Source: Scopulibacillus daqui (GTDB taxonomy: Bacteria > Bacillota > Bacilli > Bacillales > Sporolactobacillaceae). From it: a stretch of DNA of 64,000 nucleotides. The notes beneath the pieces are model-generated. The model was not told where the DNA came from and ran no database searches. It was given only the letters and a program-made list of their open reading frames with translations. The stretch is taken from NCBI RefSeq assembly GCF_016908855.1, contig NZ_JAFBER010000016.1:1-64000 (forward strand). Reading direction: 5' to 3'. The translations under genes were made by a program, and so were the position numbers. This document shows, one piece after another, positions 44,555 to 53,660 of this stretch; within the stretch, counting starts at the first letter, position 1; each line of letters opens with the position of its first letter.

Positions 44555-45535
44555 TCAAGGCGTAAAGTTGTTTTGGGCAAAAAAGTTTAATAGGGCTTTC
44601 TTATAGCGGTCAGGAAACAACAAAAATGATTCAGTATGGCTTGCTTCATCAAATGTGATAAGGCGTATGTTTTTATGATTTTTATATTTGTGATAAATGG
44701 CCAGGCTGTTGGAATCCGGAATAGCTTCGTCAGCTGTTGAATGGATAAGCAAGATTGGGCCGTTAAAATGTTTGACGGCATTGATGGGTGAAACTTCACT
44801 CGCATCCAACCCTGATAAAATCGGCGCCCAAAAATCAAGAATAACGGGTGTGAATGGAAATGAAGGCAAGTGTGACCAATGGGGCAGGTTTGTTTCTAAG
44901 TATTTTTTTAAATTAGTAAAAGGAGAATCAGCGACAACAAATTTAACGGATGGGTTCTTCGGAGCGGCCATTAAAGATGTCGCAGCGCCTTGTGACCAGC
45001 CGATGAGGCCAACTTCCGCATGACGATCAAAGCTTTTAACTTTATCTATGGCTCCCAGTAAGTCATATTTTTCATAGTAGCCGACGGTCGTTGTTTTGCC
45101 CTCCGATGATCCGCTGTTGCGAAAGTCGAAGGTGACAACATTGAATCCTGCTTGGTGAAGGAATTTCATGAATTCTAGACCCGGTTTGCCGGAATCAATG
45201 TCAGGCCAGATTAACCGGTTTTCTGTGTAGCCGTGGGAAAGAATGATCCATTTGTGCGTTGGTTTTTCAGCCTTTATCAGCCAGCCGTTTAATTTTAAGT
45301 GCCCTTCTCTGCTTGTAAAAGTGATGTTTTGATACGGCAGTCCGACAGCACTGGGATTTTCAGCAACAGGCTGCCGCGCAGGGTGAATCAAAGCGTTTGT
45401 CACAAAGTAGCTAATGACGATGATCGCTAAAAGGATAATCATGATAATAGAAATAAAAGTCATGATCCATCTTCTTCTTTTTTTCGGGGGTCTTAGGTTT
45501 GGCTTCTTATGTATTTCACGGATAACGGTCCCCAT
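44555..45535 (-). CDS. Membrane-anchored alpha/beta hydrolase
   Basis: A 326-residue protein. A basic N-terminus and one span at about 24-46 (IMTFISIIMIILLAIIVISYF) place the hydrolase domain outside the membrane. The oxyanion region is ILSHGYTENRL, the nucleophile GWSQGA, the acid HSTADEAIP and the histidine EASHTES. AAAGGAGGG precedes ATG 45535. Substrate unknown. Confidence 0.82.
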   Translation of the reverse strand: MGTVIREIHKKPNLRPPKKRRRWIMTFISIIMIILLAIIVISYFVTNALIHPARQPVAENPSAVGLPYQNITFTSREGHLKLNGWLIKAEKPTHKWIILSHGYTENRLIWPDIDSGKPGLEFMKFLHQAGFNVVTFDFRNSGSSEGKTTTVGYYEKYDLLGAIDKVKSFDRHAEVGLIGWSQGAATSLMAAPKNPSVKFVVADSPFTNLKKYLETNLPHWSHLPSFPFTPVILDFWAPILSGLDASEVSPINAVKHFNGPILLIHSTADEAIPDSNSLAIYHKYKNHKNIRLITFDEASHTESFLLFPDRYKKALLNFFAQNNFTP

Positions 45536-45664
45536 ATAAATAGCCCTCCTTTCTTAAGTGAAACAGTTGATCTTTTGTGAATTTTTAGTTAATTATAAAT
45601 GCATTATATCAAAAAAATGAATGATATTTTGTAGAATAATCGTTGTCGAATTTTGGATCCAAAA

Positions 45665-45727
45665 ATATCAAAGGCCAGCGGTTTGTTTATCCGCTGTTGA
45701 TTTACGAGCGAGATCAAACCGCCGGCC
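45665..45727 (-). terminator. Long hairpin after the GDPD gene
   Basis: GGCC-GCGGTTTG pairs with CAAACCGC-GGCC over a loop of about 29 bases. T-rich sequence follows on the minus strand. Confidence 0.5.
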
Positions 45728-45750
45728 AATGATAAAAAGATGATATTCGG

Positions 45751-46482
45751 TTATTTGGAAGATTCCAGGCAAGACAGGGCATGGCACGGATTATCAGTGA
45801 TAATTCCAGCTATTTTCCATGAAATAAGCTGTTTAATAAGTTTGGTTTTATTTACCGTGTAAGCTCTCACTTGGATGTGATGTTGCTGCGCCGTTTCAAT
45901 GAGTTCTTTAGTTACATTGCGGTAATGCGGATGAATAGCTGATGCATGTATAGACTTTGCATATTCCCATGGCACTGGCATAGCTTTTTTGTATAAGGCT
46001 GCCGTTTCCGCCGAAGAATCGATTTTATGAATTTTCACAAGGCTGTCATGGTTAAATGACGAGTATATGATTCGCGATGATAAATCAAAGTCATGAACCA
46101 TTTTAATAACTTTTTCTTCCATTCCTTTATAAGGAAAGACACTATTTTTCAATTCGATATTTAGAATAAGGTTCGTTTTTGACAGCCAATCAAGCACTTC
46201 TTCTAATGTAGGAATGGCTGCTTTTCGATTAAGCCATTTAAACCGCTGGCCTGCGTTCAGTTTAGTCAGGCAGCTGGCAGTCATGTCCTTCACCAGTCCT
46301 TTTCCGTTAGTTGTACGGTTGACGGCTTCATCATGAATAATAACGGGTACGCCGTCTTTTGACAATTGCACATCTAGCTCGATGCCGTGGGCGCCGCATT
46401 GATGTGCCGCAAGAAAAGCAGGCATTGTATTTTCAGGGTATTTTGCGCTGTAACCCCGATGAGCGAATATCTTTGTTGACAT
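45751..46482 (-). CDS. Glycerophosphodiester phosphodiesterase
   Basis: A 243-residue GDPD TIM barrel (YqiK/UgpQ type). IFAHRGYSAKYPENTMPAF, GIELDVQLSKDGVPVIIHDEAVNRTT and LNIELKN contain the catalytic His/Arg/Glu/Asp residues. There is no signal peptide, so it acts in the cytoplasm on deacylated phospholipids. It is divergent from the RocB-like gene. Confidence 0.9.
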   Translation of the reverse strand: MSTKIFAHRGYSAKYPENTMPAFLAAHQCGAHGIELDVQLSKDGVPVIIHDEAVNRTTNGKGLVKDMTASCLTKLNAGQRFKWLNRKAAIPTLEEVLDWLSKTNLILNIELKNSVFPYKGMEEKVIKMVHDFDLSSRIIYSSFNHDSLVKIHKIDSSAETAALYKKAMPVPWEYAKSIHASAIHPHYRNVTKELIETAQQHHIQVRAYTVNKTKLIKQLISWKIAGIITDNPCHALSCLESSK

Positions 46483-46600
46483 CTCGACACTCCAATCTAT
46501 ACGCTAATCATATAATGACATGTCGAAATATTAAAGGGTTTCGAGAAAAAACATAGAATTTTTTAATACAGTATATGGCGTGGAAAGGTGATCATAGACT

Positions 46601-48214
46601 ATGGGAAATTGGCAAACGAAAGAACAACTGAAGGAATTATTAGTCAAACTTGTAGAGATTCCAAGCGTCACCGGATCAGCATCCGAAATTGCTATGAGTG
46701 AGTATATTCAGCTCAAATTATCCGAACTCGATTTTTTTAAAGCAAATCCGCATATGTTAGAATTGCATCCGACTCATGACGGCCGCAAACTTGTAACCGC
46801 TTTAGTAAAAAATGGCCGTTCAAAAAAGACTGTCATCTTGCTCAGCCATTTTGATGTTGTCGACATTGAGGACTTCGGCGATTGGAAAAACCTTGCTTTC
46901 AGGCCCGATGAATTAACGCAGGCGTTTAACAATCACAAAGACCGTTTGCCTGAAGATGTGAAAGATGACCTTGAGAAAGGACAATGGCTGTTCGGAAGAG
47001 GCAGCATGGATATGAAAGCAGGCTTAGCTTTAGAAATGTCAGTCTTGGAAGAAGCAAGCGCCGGCCATTTTACTGGAAATGTTTTATTATTATCTGTTCC
47101 TGATGAAGAAGTCAATTCTCTTGGGATGACTACTGCTGTAAGCGTGCTTTTAGACTTAGCTGAAAAATATGACTTAGAATATACGGCTGTTCTGAATACT
47201 GAGCCTTCCTTCTCAAAATATCCCGGTGATGAAACTTGTTATATATATACGGGTTCTATCGGGAAAGTGCTGCCCGGATTTTTTTGTTACGGAAAAGAAA
47301 CGCATGTCGGCGAGCCGCTTTCAGGTCTTAATGCGAATTATATGGTTTCAGAAATTAACCGTTTAATGGAATTAAATACAGACTTTTGTGAAATGATTGA
47401 AGGAGAAATCACACCGCCGCCAACAAATTTAATGCAAAAAGATTTAAAGATCGATTATTCTGTTCAAATCCCTCATACAGCTGTTGCCATGTTCAATCTT
47501 TTAACACTTAACCAGCCGATTGATGAGATTAATGCTGAATTGTTAAAAGTTGCGAAGGCGGCGGCCGGACAGATTGAAGAACATCATTTTAACCAATCAA
47601 AAAAGTTCTCTCAATGGGCTTCGTTTAAGCCTCAGTCTATGTCCGTCCGAGTGATGACATTTGAACAATTAAAAAAAGAAGCCATTGCCTTATATGGACA
47701 ATCTGAGATAGATCGTCTCGAATCTTATACCCTGGCTAATTTTCAAGAGCTTGGCGACAGGGATTTGTCAACAAGGCTCGTATACGATTTAGCCAGTCTA
47801 TGCAAACATTTGGCGCCGATGATCATTTTGTTTTACAGTCCGCCGTTTTATCCGGCCGTTTCATCAAGAGATAACCCTCGGATCATGGATGTCGTGACTA
47901 ACGTCATTAAGGCGGCAAAAGAACAGAACATTGATATAGAACATCAATATTATTTTGCCGGCCTGTCTGATTTAAGTTACGCAGCTTTGCAGCAGGATTC
48001 GGTTTCTTTGTATCATTTGTTTGGCAATATGCCGCTTAACGGGAAACGTTATGATTTGCCTATAAATGCTATGCAGACGCTTAATTTGCCTGTATTAAAC
48101 CTTGGACCTTATGGAAAAGATGCCCATAAATGGACAGAACGATTAGATGTGGATTTCTCATTTGGAAAACTCCGTCCATTGCTTACATATTGTGTTGAGC
48201 AGCTTTTGCGATAA
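46601..48214 (+). CDS. RocB-like M20 peptidase/deacylase (YqjN)
   Basis: A 537-residue M20 metallohydrolase of the RocB/YqjN type. VEIPSVTGSASE, VILLSHFDVVDIEDFGDW, GRGSMDMKAGLALEMSVLEEA, SVPDEEVNSLGM and a C-terminal PYGKDAHKWTERLD are the metal and dimer segments. Length is typical of RocB rather than of ordinary M20 peptidases. The substrate is unknown; RocB is linked to arginine use. GGAAAGGTGATCATAGACT precedes the ATG. Confidence 0.85.
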   Translation: MGNWQTKEQLKELLVKLVEIPSVTGSASEIAMSEYIQLKLSELDFFKANPHMLELHPTHDGRKLVTALVKNGRSKKTVILLSHFDVVDIEDFGDWKNLAFRPDELTQAFNNHKDRLPEDVKDDLEKGQWLFGRGSMDMKAGLALEMSVLEEASAGHFTGNVLLLSVPDEEVNSLGMTTAVSVLLDLAEKYDLEYTAVLNTEPSFSKYPGDETCYIYTGSIGKVLPGFFCYGKETHVGEPLSGLNANYMVSEINRLMELNTDFCEMIEGEITPPPTNLMQKDLKIDYSVQIPHTAVAMFNLLTLNQPIDEINAELLKVAKAAAGQIEEHHFNQSKKFSQWASFKPQSMSVRVMTFEQLKKEAIALYGQSEIDRLESYTLANFQELGDRDLSTRLVYDLASLCKHLAPMIILFYSPPFYPAVSSRDNPRIMDVVTNVIKAAKEQNIDIEHQYYFAGLSDLSYAALQQDSVSLYHLFGNMPLNGKRYDLPINAMQTLNLPVLNLGPYGKDAHKWTERLDVDFSFGKLRPLLTYCVEQLLR

Positions 48215-48466
48215 GGAGAGTGTTAGGAAACTAGCATCATCTGATCATCGTGCTTGTGTTCTTGGTTTGAAGCAGAGCGAAGGCATAGCGTGTTAAGCTG
48301 CATCATATCGGGCGAGGAAACGGCATTTGATGTTGGAAAGAGATGTTTTCCAAAGCTTATTTAACATATATTGCTTTTGCAAACCGGCATATACAAAGAA
48401 ATGATGTATTCTGATATAAAAACAGTTATAAAAAAAGCGTTGCACACATAAAGGCAGGAAATATGA

Positions 48467-49264
48467 ATGAGAAACAAATCCTTAAAAAACCGAAAAATTA
48501 TTATTACGGGCGCTTCCAGCGGGATTGGAAAGGAAATGGCAATCATCGCTGCAAGCAGGGGCGCCGTTCCTATATTGTTGGCTCGATCTCTGGACAAGCT
48601 GCAAATGATTCAAAGGCATATCCATCATGATTATGATATCGTTCCGGATATCCATAGTCTTGATGTTAGCGATTCAGATGCGGTGCGTCTTGTATTTAAT
48701 GAAATGATTGAAAAACATAAAGATATAGATGCTCTCATTAATAACGCCGGATTTGGCGTGTTCGATTATTTTTCCGAAGCGTCCCCCGATGATATTAAAC
48801 GAATGTTTGAAGTGAATGTGATCGGACTAATGGTTTGCACGAGGATGCTCGTTCCTTATATGTTGAAGCGTAATCGGGGGCATATCATTAATGTGGCATC
48901 CATTGCGGGGAAGCTTGCAACTCCAAAATCAACCGTATATGCTGCAAGCAAACATGCTGTACTAGGTTTTACCAATGGGCTGAGAATGGAACTTGCGAAA
49001 ACAAATATTCATGTGACAGCTGTCAACCCTGGTCCAATACGAACGAATTTTTTTGACATCGCTGATCCGAGCGGCCAATATATAGCCAATGTCAGCCGGT
49101 ATATCGTTGAACCTGAACAAGTGGCCAAAAGGGTTGTTAATGTGATCGGAACAAATACGCGCGAAGTTAATATTCCCTGGACAATGAATGCCGGCGCCCG
49201 GCTTTATCAATTTTTCCCCAGATTGGTTGAAAAAGCTGCTGCTAACCTGCTGAATAAGAAATAA
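48467..49264 (+). CDS. Short-chain dehydrogenase/reductase (YqjQ-like)
   Basis: A 265-residue classical SDR. The cofactor motif is TGASSGIG, then NNAGFG and the catalytic Ser...YAASK (YxxxK) near 160. RSL after strand 2 suggests NADP preference (inference). ATG 48467 is used; an ATG at 48463 is out of frame. AGGCAGGAAAT serves as ribosome site. It corresponds to yqjQ by position. Confidence 0.87.
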   Translation: MRNKSLKNRKIIITGASSGIGKEMAIIAASRGAVPILLARSLDKLQMIQRHIHHDYDIVPDIHSLDVSDSDAVRLVFNEMIEKHKDIDALINNAGFGVFDYFSEASPDDIKRMFEVNVIGLMVCTRMLVPYMLKRNRGHIINVASIAGKLATPKSTVYAASKHAVLGFTNGLRMELAKTNIHVTAVNPGPIRTNFFDIADPSGQYIANVSRYIVEPEQVAKRVVNVIGTNTREVNIPWTMNAGARLYQFFPRLVEKAAANLLNKK

Positions 49265-49266
49265 AT

Positions 49267-49431
49267 GTGATCATCCAATTGAATAAAAACGAGGATAATT
49301 TCGCCCCAGCCGCTAGGGCAATGCATGTTTATAAAAAAATGGGTTTTAAAGAAGAGGGACGCCAAGTTAATCAAATTCGTTTTGAAGACGGAACCTATGT
49401 TGATGATATTTTAATGGCTATTTATTTATAA
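49267..49431 (+). pseudogene. C-terminal remnant of a GNAT acetyltransferase
   Basis: The frame reads ARAMHVYKKMGFKEEGRQVN, then FEDGTYVDDILMAIYL and a stop. This is the typical last third of GNAT proteins (A-I-x-L-Y-x-K-x-G-F...DGxYVDDIxM). The N-terminal acetyl-CoA-binding part is missing; the frame begins within three bases of the yqjQ stop. No ribosome site is evident. Confidence 0.65.
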
Positions 49432-49558
49432 AGCATGTTAGTTTTACACAGTAGAGTACACCACTAATAATGATTCTATTTTCAGATTTCAGTGTTTGTT
49501 TAGCGGTGTGGTTGAAGTGGTTCAATGGGCAAAACAAAAACAAGCTAAATAACATTTA
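49432..49558. other. Short region after the GNAT remnant
   Basis: A stretch near 49500-49555 reads GVVEVVQWAKQKQAK and then a stop in one frame, which looks like the end of a lost gene. No start or family could be assigned. Confidence 0.2.
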
Positions 49559-49600
49559 GAGACCAAGGACGATGATGTTCCTTGGTCTCGTTCATTTTTT
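49559..49600. terminator. Bidirectional terminator after the second WrbA locus
   Basis: GAGACCAAGGA (49559-49569) pairs with TCCTTGGTCTC (49579-49589) and is followed on the plus strand by CGTTCATTTTTT. Confidence 0.7.
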
Positions 49601-50066
49601 ATTGTTTTTTCGATAATGACCGAAGTGCTTCACGATATTCAGAGTCACTGGAAGCTTTTTCTTCCTCGGCTTTTTCTTCAACAGCGGTTTGTCCGGACAT
49701 TAATTCCCGAAGCGCCCTCCGATAATCTTTGTCATCGCTTTTGATGTCTGATTGATCAGGTGTATAAGGCGCTTTTTCTGTATCGTTTGAAGGCATATCG
49801 CCAACGCTTTTTTGTTCTGCAACAAAGGAAGGATTATCGTTAATGTCGCTTTTTTCTTCCTTTACAGTATAATCAAAGGTTTTTTCTTCGTCTGAAATAT
49901 GGTTAGGCGCAGCTTCAGGCGGCGCATTTTCCTTTACTTCTTTTGCATTTTTTCTTTCTTTATTGTTAGGTTTTGCTTCGTTTTTTCTAAAAGCAATAAT
50001 GTTGTATGTCATTAATAAGGCCAATGCCACTATAACAACAATAACCCAAATGACAAAAAATAACAT
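49599..50066 (-). CDS. Single-span membrane protein with DxxYRxAL tail repeats
   Basis: A 155-residue protein. Residues 1-24 form one membrane span (MLFFVIWVIVVIVALALLMT), followed by a long charged, probably disordered tail rich in Glu, Lys, Pro and Asp. Two motif copies end it: DKDYRRALREL at about 112 and DSEYREALRSL at about 141. They match the four repeats in the tail of the MFS transporter at 12637-14373. It lies 25 bases downstream of the WrbA-like gene. GAGGAG lies 4 bases before the ATG. I recognise no named family. A scaffold that tethers a partner to the membrane is an inference. Confidence 0.75.
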   Translation of the reverse strand: MLFFVIWVIVVIVALALLMTYNIIAFRKNEAKPNNKERKNAKEVKENAPPEAAPNHISDEEKTFDYTVKEEKSDINDNPSFVAEQKSVGDMPSNDTEKAPYTPDQSDIKSDDKDYRRALRELMSGQTAVEEKAEEEKASSDSEYREALRSLSKKQ

Positions 50067-50091
50067 ATACTCCTCACCCCGCTATTTTATT

Positions 50092-50631
50092 TTAACTTAT
50101 TTGTTTTTTGGTGACTTCAGCCACACGACGGCCAAGGGCTCTTCCTAAAGCCAGGTCATTGTCTGAAGGCATATTCGGCGGGGCATCGGCACTGTATTCA
50201 ACAGGGCAGGTTATACCTACACCATAGTAAGAGCCGTATAAGACATTTTCAGGAACATTGGCCGGAAGACCGACGATAATCATGCCGTTATGAAGCATTG
50301 GCGTTATTAAATTCCAAAGCGTCATTTCAGTGCCGCCATGGTGGGTCGCCGTCGTGCAGAAAACGGCGCCGACTTTATTTATCAATTCTCCTCTTGCCCA
50401 TAAGTATCCTAACTTATCGATCCATTCCTTTAGGCCGGAGCTAATTGAACCGAAGTGGCCCGGACAGCCCCATATAATCGCATCCATATTAGCAAGCTCT
50501 CGAACATCGGCCTCTTTGACGTGCCTTAAATAGACGTTGGATCCGGGATGTTCGCCAGCCCCTTCCGCGATAGCTCTTGCCAGTACTTGAGTGTGGCCAT
50601 CTTCACTGTCATAAACAACATAAATGTTCAT
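50092..50631 (-). CDS. WrbA-like flavodoxin, second paralogue
   Basis: A 179-residue flavodoxin-fold protein. [19 protein letters not shown] is the FMN phosphate loop; [19 protein letters not shown] and GSYYGVG follow. The tail ([19 protein letters not shown]) is the standard WrbA ending. It is very similar to the protein at 14370-14939. AAAGGGGAGACAATCAA precedes the ATG. It is the middle gene of a three-gene set between a 34-residue membrane peptide and the repeat-tailed membrane protein. Confidence 0.87.
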   Translation of the reverse strand: MNIYVVYDSEDGHTQVLARAIAEGAGEHPGSNVYLRHVKEADVRELANMDAIIWGCPGHFGSISSGLKEWIDKLGYLWARGELINKVGAVFCTTATHHGGTEMTLWNLITPMLHNGMIIVGLPANVPENVLYGSYYGVGITCPVEYSADAPPNMPSDNDLALGRALGRRVAEVTKKQIS

Positions 50632-50676
50632 TTGATTGTCTCCCCTTTAATGCATCACATTATTTTTTGCTATGTC

Positions 50677-50781
50677 TTATTTTTTGCTTTGCCGATTGTT
50701 CCATTGACGGCGCAGCATCACATTTAAGCCGACAATAATGATTATGGCACAGACTATATAAACAATAAGAAATGAGGACAT
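50677..50781 (-). CDS. 34-residue membrane peptide at the head of the second WrbA operon
   Basis: On the minus strand an AGGAGG site lies 9 bases before ATG 50781. The frame encodes MSSFLIVYIVCAIIIIVGLN and a basic tail VMLRRQWNNRQSKK, ending at TAA 50677. A single span with a positive C-terminal end suggests N-out/C-in topology. It lies 45 bases ahead of the WrbA gene. The family is not recognised. Confidence 0.7.
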   Translation of the reverse strand: MSSFLIVYIVCAIIIIVGLNVMLRRQWNNRQSKK

Positions 50782-50821
50782 TTTGTCGTCGCCTCCTGCT
50801 GACCGGTAAATACCTTAACTT

Positions 50822-50851
50822 ATTATAATGTTTCCTAAATGTTTAAAACAA
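50822..50851 (-). promoter_or_regulatory. Promoter of the second WrbA operon
   Basis: On the minus strand TTGTTT (50846-50851) and TATAAT (50822-50827) are separated by 18 bases. They lie about 40 bases upstream of the 34-residue peptide gene. Confidence 0.55.
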
Positions 50852-51059
50852 CTATTATACATTTTTTGCTTACCAAGCATGTCTTTATACCTATTACTTT
50901 AGTTAGCAAGATAAATAATTTGTATACGAATTAACCACAAAGACAATTATATAATATGTTTTTCATGAGTCAATGGGGAAATGTGTAAACAAAGGGTGTT
51001 GAAGTTCTTGTTTACATTTTCTTCAAAAAGGGTAAAAAGTATTATTTACCAGTATAAAA

Positions 51060-51080
51060 CGAACGTTTATTCGTATAAAA
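51060..51080 (+). promoter_or_regulatory. LexA (SOS) box of the polY2 gene
   Basis: CGAACGTTTATTCG (51060-51073) matches the Bacillus LexA consensus CGAAC-N4-GTTCG with one mismatch. TATAAA (51075-51080) next to it is the probable -10 box, so LexA would cover the promoter. The gene downstream is a Y-family polymerase, a common SOS target. Confidence 0.75.
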
Positions 51081-51140
51081 TAAATATTGTCATGGGAATG
51101 CATGTTCTGTTTCTAAATTTTTTGGTGAGGTGAGGACAAC

Positions 51141-52376
51141 ATGGCAGAGAAGGCTATTCTTCTCGTTGATATGGAATCTTTCTATGCTAGTGTTGAAAAA
51201 GCTGATCACCCTGAATTAAAAAATCATCCAGTGATTGTTTCAGGTGATCCTGAAAGAAGGTCGGGGGTTGTCTTGGCTGCTTGTCCTCTTGCTAAAAAAC
51301 GCGGTGTGAAGAATGCTTATAGGCTTTGGGAAGCGCAGCAGCTCTGTCCGGAGGCTGTAGTTGTCCGCCCGCGCATGCAGCGCTATCTTGATGTTGCAAT
51401 GGAAATTACAGATATACTGGAAGAATTTACGGACATGGTTGAACCTTACTCAATTGACGAACAATTTATGGATGTTACGGGGAGTCAGCGCCTTTTTGGG
51501 ATGCCTTCTGAAATCGCTCAAAAGGTCAAGGCTGCCATTAAAGATAGAACAGGCGTAAATGCCCGGTGCGGAATAGGGCCAAACAAGGTTTTGGCCAAAA
51601 TCGCCTGCGATCATTTTTCAAAAAAGAACGATACCGGCATATTTCAGCTGAACCAAAATAATATCAAGCAATGCATGTGGCCTTTGCCTGTTGGCGCCAT
51701 GTTCGGTGTCGGCAGCCGTATGGAAAGGCATCTGCGCCGGCTGGGGATTTCAACGATTGGCCGGCTGGCAAACTATCCGTTAGACATCTTGAAGAAAAAG
51801 TGGGGGATCAACGGCCAAGTCCTTTGGGAAACAGCGAACGGCATTGATCATTCGCCGGTTTCGGTTTCATCCCATGAAGGTCAGAAAGCTATCGGCCATG
51901 CCATGACACTCCCCCGCGATTATCAAAATTTCGAAAAAGAAATTAAGGTTATTCTTTTAGAGCTTAGTGAAGAGGTATGCTCTAGGGCCCGGACATCCGG
52001 TGTGATGGGATACACTGTTTCGACGGGATGCCAAGGGGCAAACAACGATTCACCCGCAGGTTTTTATAGGCAAACGACCCTTGTAAATCCTACGAATCAT
52101 ACAATGGATGTTTTTCATGAAGCAAAAAAATTATTTTTAAAATTTTGGGATGGGCAGCCGGTTCGCAGAATAACGGTCAACCTTTCTCATTTATGCAGCG
52201 ATAAGGTACGGCAAATCAGTTTTTTTGATGACTATGAATTGCGGAGGGAAATAGGCTATACAATGGACCGAATTAAGCAGCGTTACGGCCCGGATGCGAT
52301 CATAAGGGCAATCTCTCTGACCGAAGCCGGCCAGGCAGCGGATCGGGCGAAGAAGATAGGGGGGCATTATAAATGA
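51141..52376 (+). CDS. polY2: Y-family DNA polymerase PolY2 (YqjW/UvrX type)
   Basis: A 411-residue translesion polymerase. The catalytic sites LVDMESFYASVE and YSIDEQFMDVTG are present. The little-finger region (INGQVLWETANGIDHSPV) and the C-terminus (KVRQISFFDD) resemble YqjW/UvrX rather than DinB. GGTGAGGTGAGGACAAC precedes the ATG. It overlaps the YolD-like gene by 4 bases and has a LexA box upstream, consistent with damage-induced mutagenesis. Confidence 0.9.
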   Translation: MAEKAILLVDMESFYASVEKADHPELKNHPVIVSGDPERRSGVVLAACPLAKKRGVKNAYRLWEAQQLCPEAVVVRPRMQRYLDVAMEITDILEEFTDMVEPYSIDEQFMDVTGSQRLFGMPSEIAQKVKAAIKDRTGVNARCGIGPNKVLAKIACDHFSKKNDTGIFQLNQNNIKQCMWPLPVGAMFGVGSRMERHLRRLGISTIGRLANYPLDILKKKWGINGQVLWETANGIDHSPVSVSSHEGQKAIGHAMTLPRDYQNFEKEIKVILLELSEEVCSRARTSGVMGYTVSTGCQGANNDSPAGFYRQTTLVNPTNHTMDVFHEAKKLFLKFWDGQPVRRITVNLSHLCSDKVRQISFFDDYELRREIGYTMDRIKQRYGPDAIIRAISLTEAGQAADRAKKIGGHYK

Positions 52377-52708
52377 ATGAACTTAAGCGGGGAAATAAGC
52401 TTTGGGAGGGGTCGAGAATGTTTCTCCCCGAACATAAACAAGCTTTATTAAAACGAAGAAGAAATCAGCAAAAAATCGCTAAGCCGATATTAGATGAACA
52501 GCAGCTTGAAGCATTAAATCAATCCATTTGCTATGCTAAAAACAACCGTTTGCCCGTACGAGTGGTTTATTTTCAAAACGGAGCTCTCCATGAGGCAGCC
52601 GGCTATATTGATGGTTTCGATGACATCAATAAAAAATTGCGGATTGCCGGCGGCTCAATGCAAAGCTTAACGTTAAAAGCCGCCGATATTCTTGAGGTGA
52701 AACTGTAA
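52373..52708 (+). CDS. YolD-like protein (YqjX)
   Basis: A 111-residue YolD-family protein. WEGSRMFLPEHKQALL and a C-terminal small-barrel part VVYFQNGALHEAAGYIDGFDD are family features. Its ATG overlaps the polymerase stop (ATGA), a pairing seen repeatedly for YolD-like proteins and UvrX-type polymerases, suggesting a polymerase accessory role. Confidence 0.87.
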   Translation: MNELKRGNKLWEGSRMFLPEHKQALLKRRRNQQKIAKPILDEQQLEALNQSICYAKNNRLPVRVVYFQNGALHEAAGYIDGFDDINKKLRIAGGSMQSLTLKAADILEVKL

Positions 52709-52713
52709 AAGGG

Positions 52714-52746
52714 AAAAAGCCGCTCAGCTGCGAAGGGCGGCTTTAA
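52714..52746. terminator. Bidirectional terminator between yolD-like and coaA
   Basis: AAAGCCGC (52716-52723) pairs with GCGGCTTT (52737-52744). It lies at the end of convergent genes and overlaps the coaA stop. Confidence 0.7.
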
Positions 52747-53660
52747 ATCTTTTTCAAACTAATGTGCTTTATTTGGTGATTGCGGTCTTTCTCTAAAATT
52801 AAATCCGCACGATATTTGGCAGGGGAAATAAACTGACGCAGATTAGGCCCATTGGTTTGTTCCCAAACTTGTTTGGCCAGCTGGCGAACTCCTTGTACCG
52901 ATAAACCGGCAAATTGATGAAAATAGGAAGACGGTATATGTTGATTGTCCAAAAATATAGACTCAATCCGTTGAAGGAACCATTCTATAATATAGTCTTC
53001 AGGCGCATCTATGTATATCGCATAGTCCAGAAAATCAGGAACGGCCAATCCGGACTCATTTATTTTAACCCTTTGAAGGGTGTTGATGCCTTCGACAATA
53101 AAAATGTCTGAAGGACGGACCGTTTGATATTTATTGGGTATGATATCGTAACTAGCGTGAGAATAAACGGGAATAAGTTGTTCGCCTTGACCGAATTTTA
53201 TGGATTGAAGAAAATGTATGAATGACTCTGTATCATAGCTTTCCGGAAAACCTTTTTGCTCCAAGAGTCCTTTTTTCTCTAAAATTTCATTAGAAAATAA
53301 AAAGTTATCCGTCGGAATGATATCAATGGCCGGCTGATCAAGCAATTGGGCGAGAAGTTCTTTGAAGATAACAGCTATTGTGCTCTTTCCGGCCGCAACG
53401 CTTCCTGAAATGCCGATAATAAATGGTGTTGGAGCCGGAGATTCCTCCAGCATCGAAGCAATATGCTGACGGCGGCGAAGCGATAGTTGATAACGCTCCT
53501 TAATGAAGACTGCAAGCGGCAAGTATATGTCTTTTAATTCCTTATCACTAATGAGCTTAATAGGGCGAACCGGCTTTAAAGTGAATGGGGACGTTCGTTC
53601 CATCCATTGTCCGCGCGTGTATGACCAATACATATGAGGAAGCTTTTTACTTATCTTCAT
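52743..53660 (-). CDS. coaA: Type I pantothenate kinase
   Basis: A 305-residue bacterial PanK, first step of CoA synthesis. The P-loop is GISGSVAAGKST; DNFLFSNEILEKKGLLEQKGFPESYD and IFIVEGINTLQ are diagnostic. Position corresponds to yqjS. The gene follows its own promoter, divergent from cls. Confidence 0.93.
   Translation of the reverse strand: MKISKKLPHMYWSYTRGQWMERTSPFTLKPVRPIKLISDKELKDIYLPLAVFIKERYQLSLRRRQHIASMLEESPAPTPFIIGISGSVAAGKSTIAVIFKELLAQLLDQPAIDIIPTDNFLFSNEILEKKGLLEQKGFPESYDTESFIHFLQSIKFGQGEQLIPVYSHASYDIIPNKYQTVRPSDIFIVEGINTLQRVKINESGLAVPDFLDYAIYIDAPEDYIIEWFLQRIESIFLDNQHIPSSYFHQFAGLSVQGVRQLAKQVWEQTNGPNLRQFISPAKYRADLILEKDRNHQIKHISLKKI

Noticed and set aside
45672-45727. Repeat unit of a mobile element
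   Set aside because: The long inverted repeat is explained as a terminator after the phosphodiesterase gene; no target duplication or second copy was noticed.
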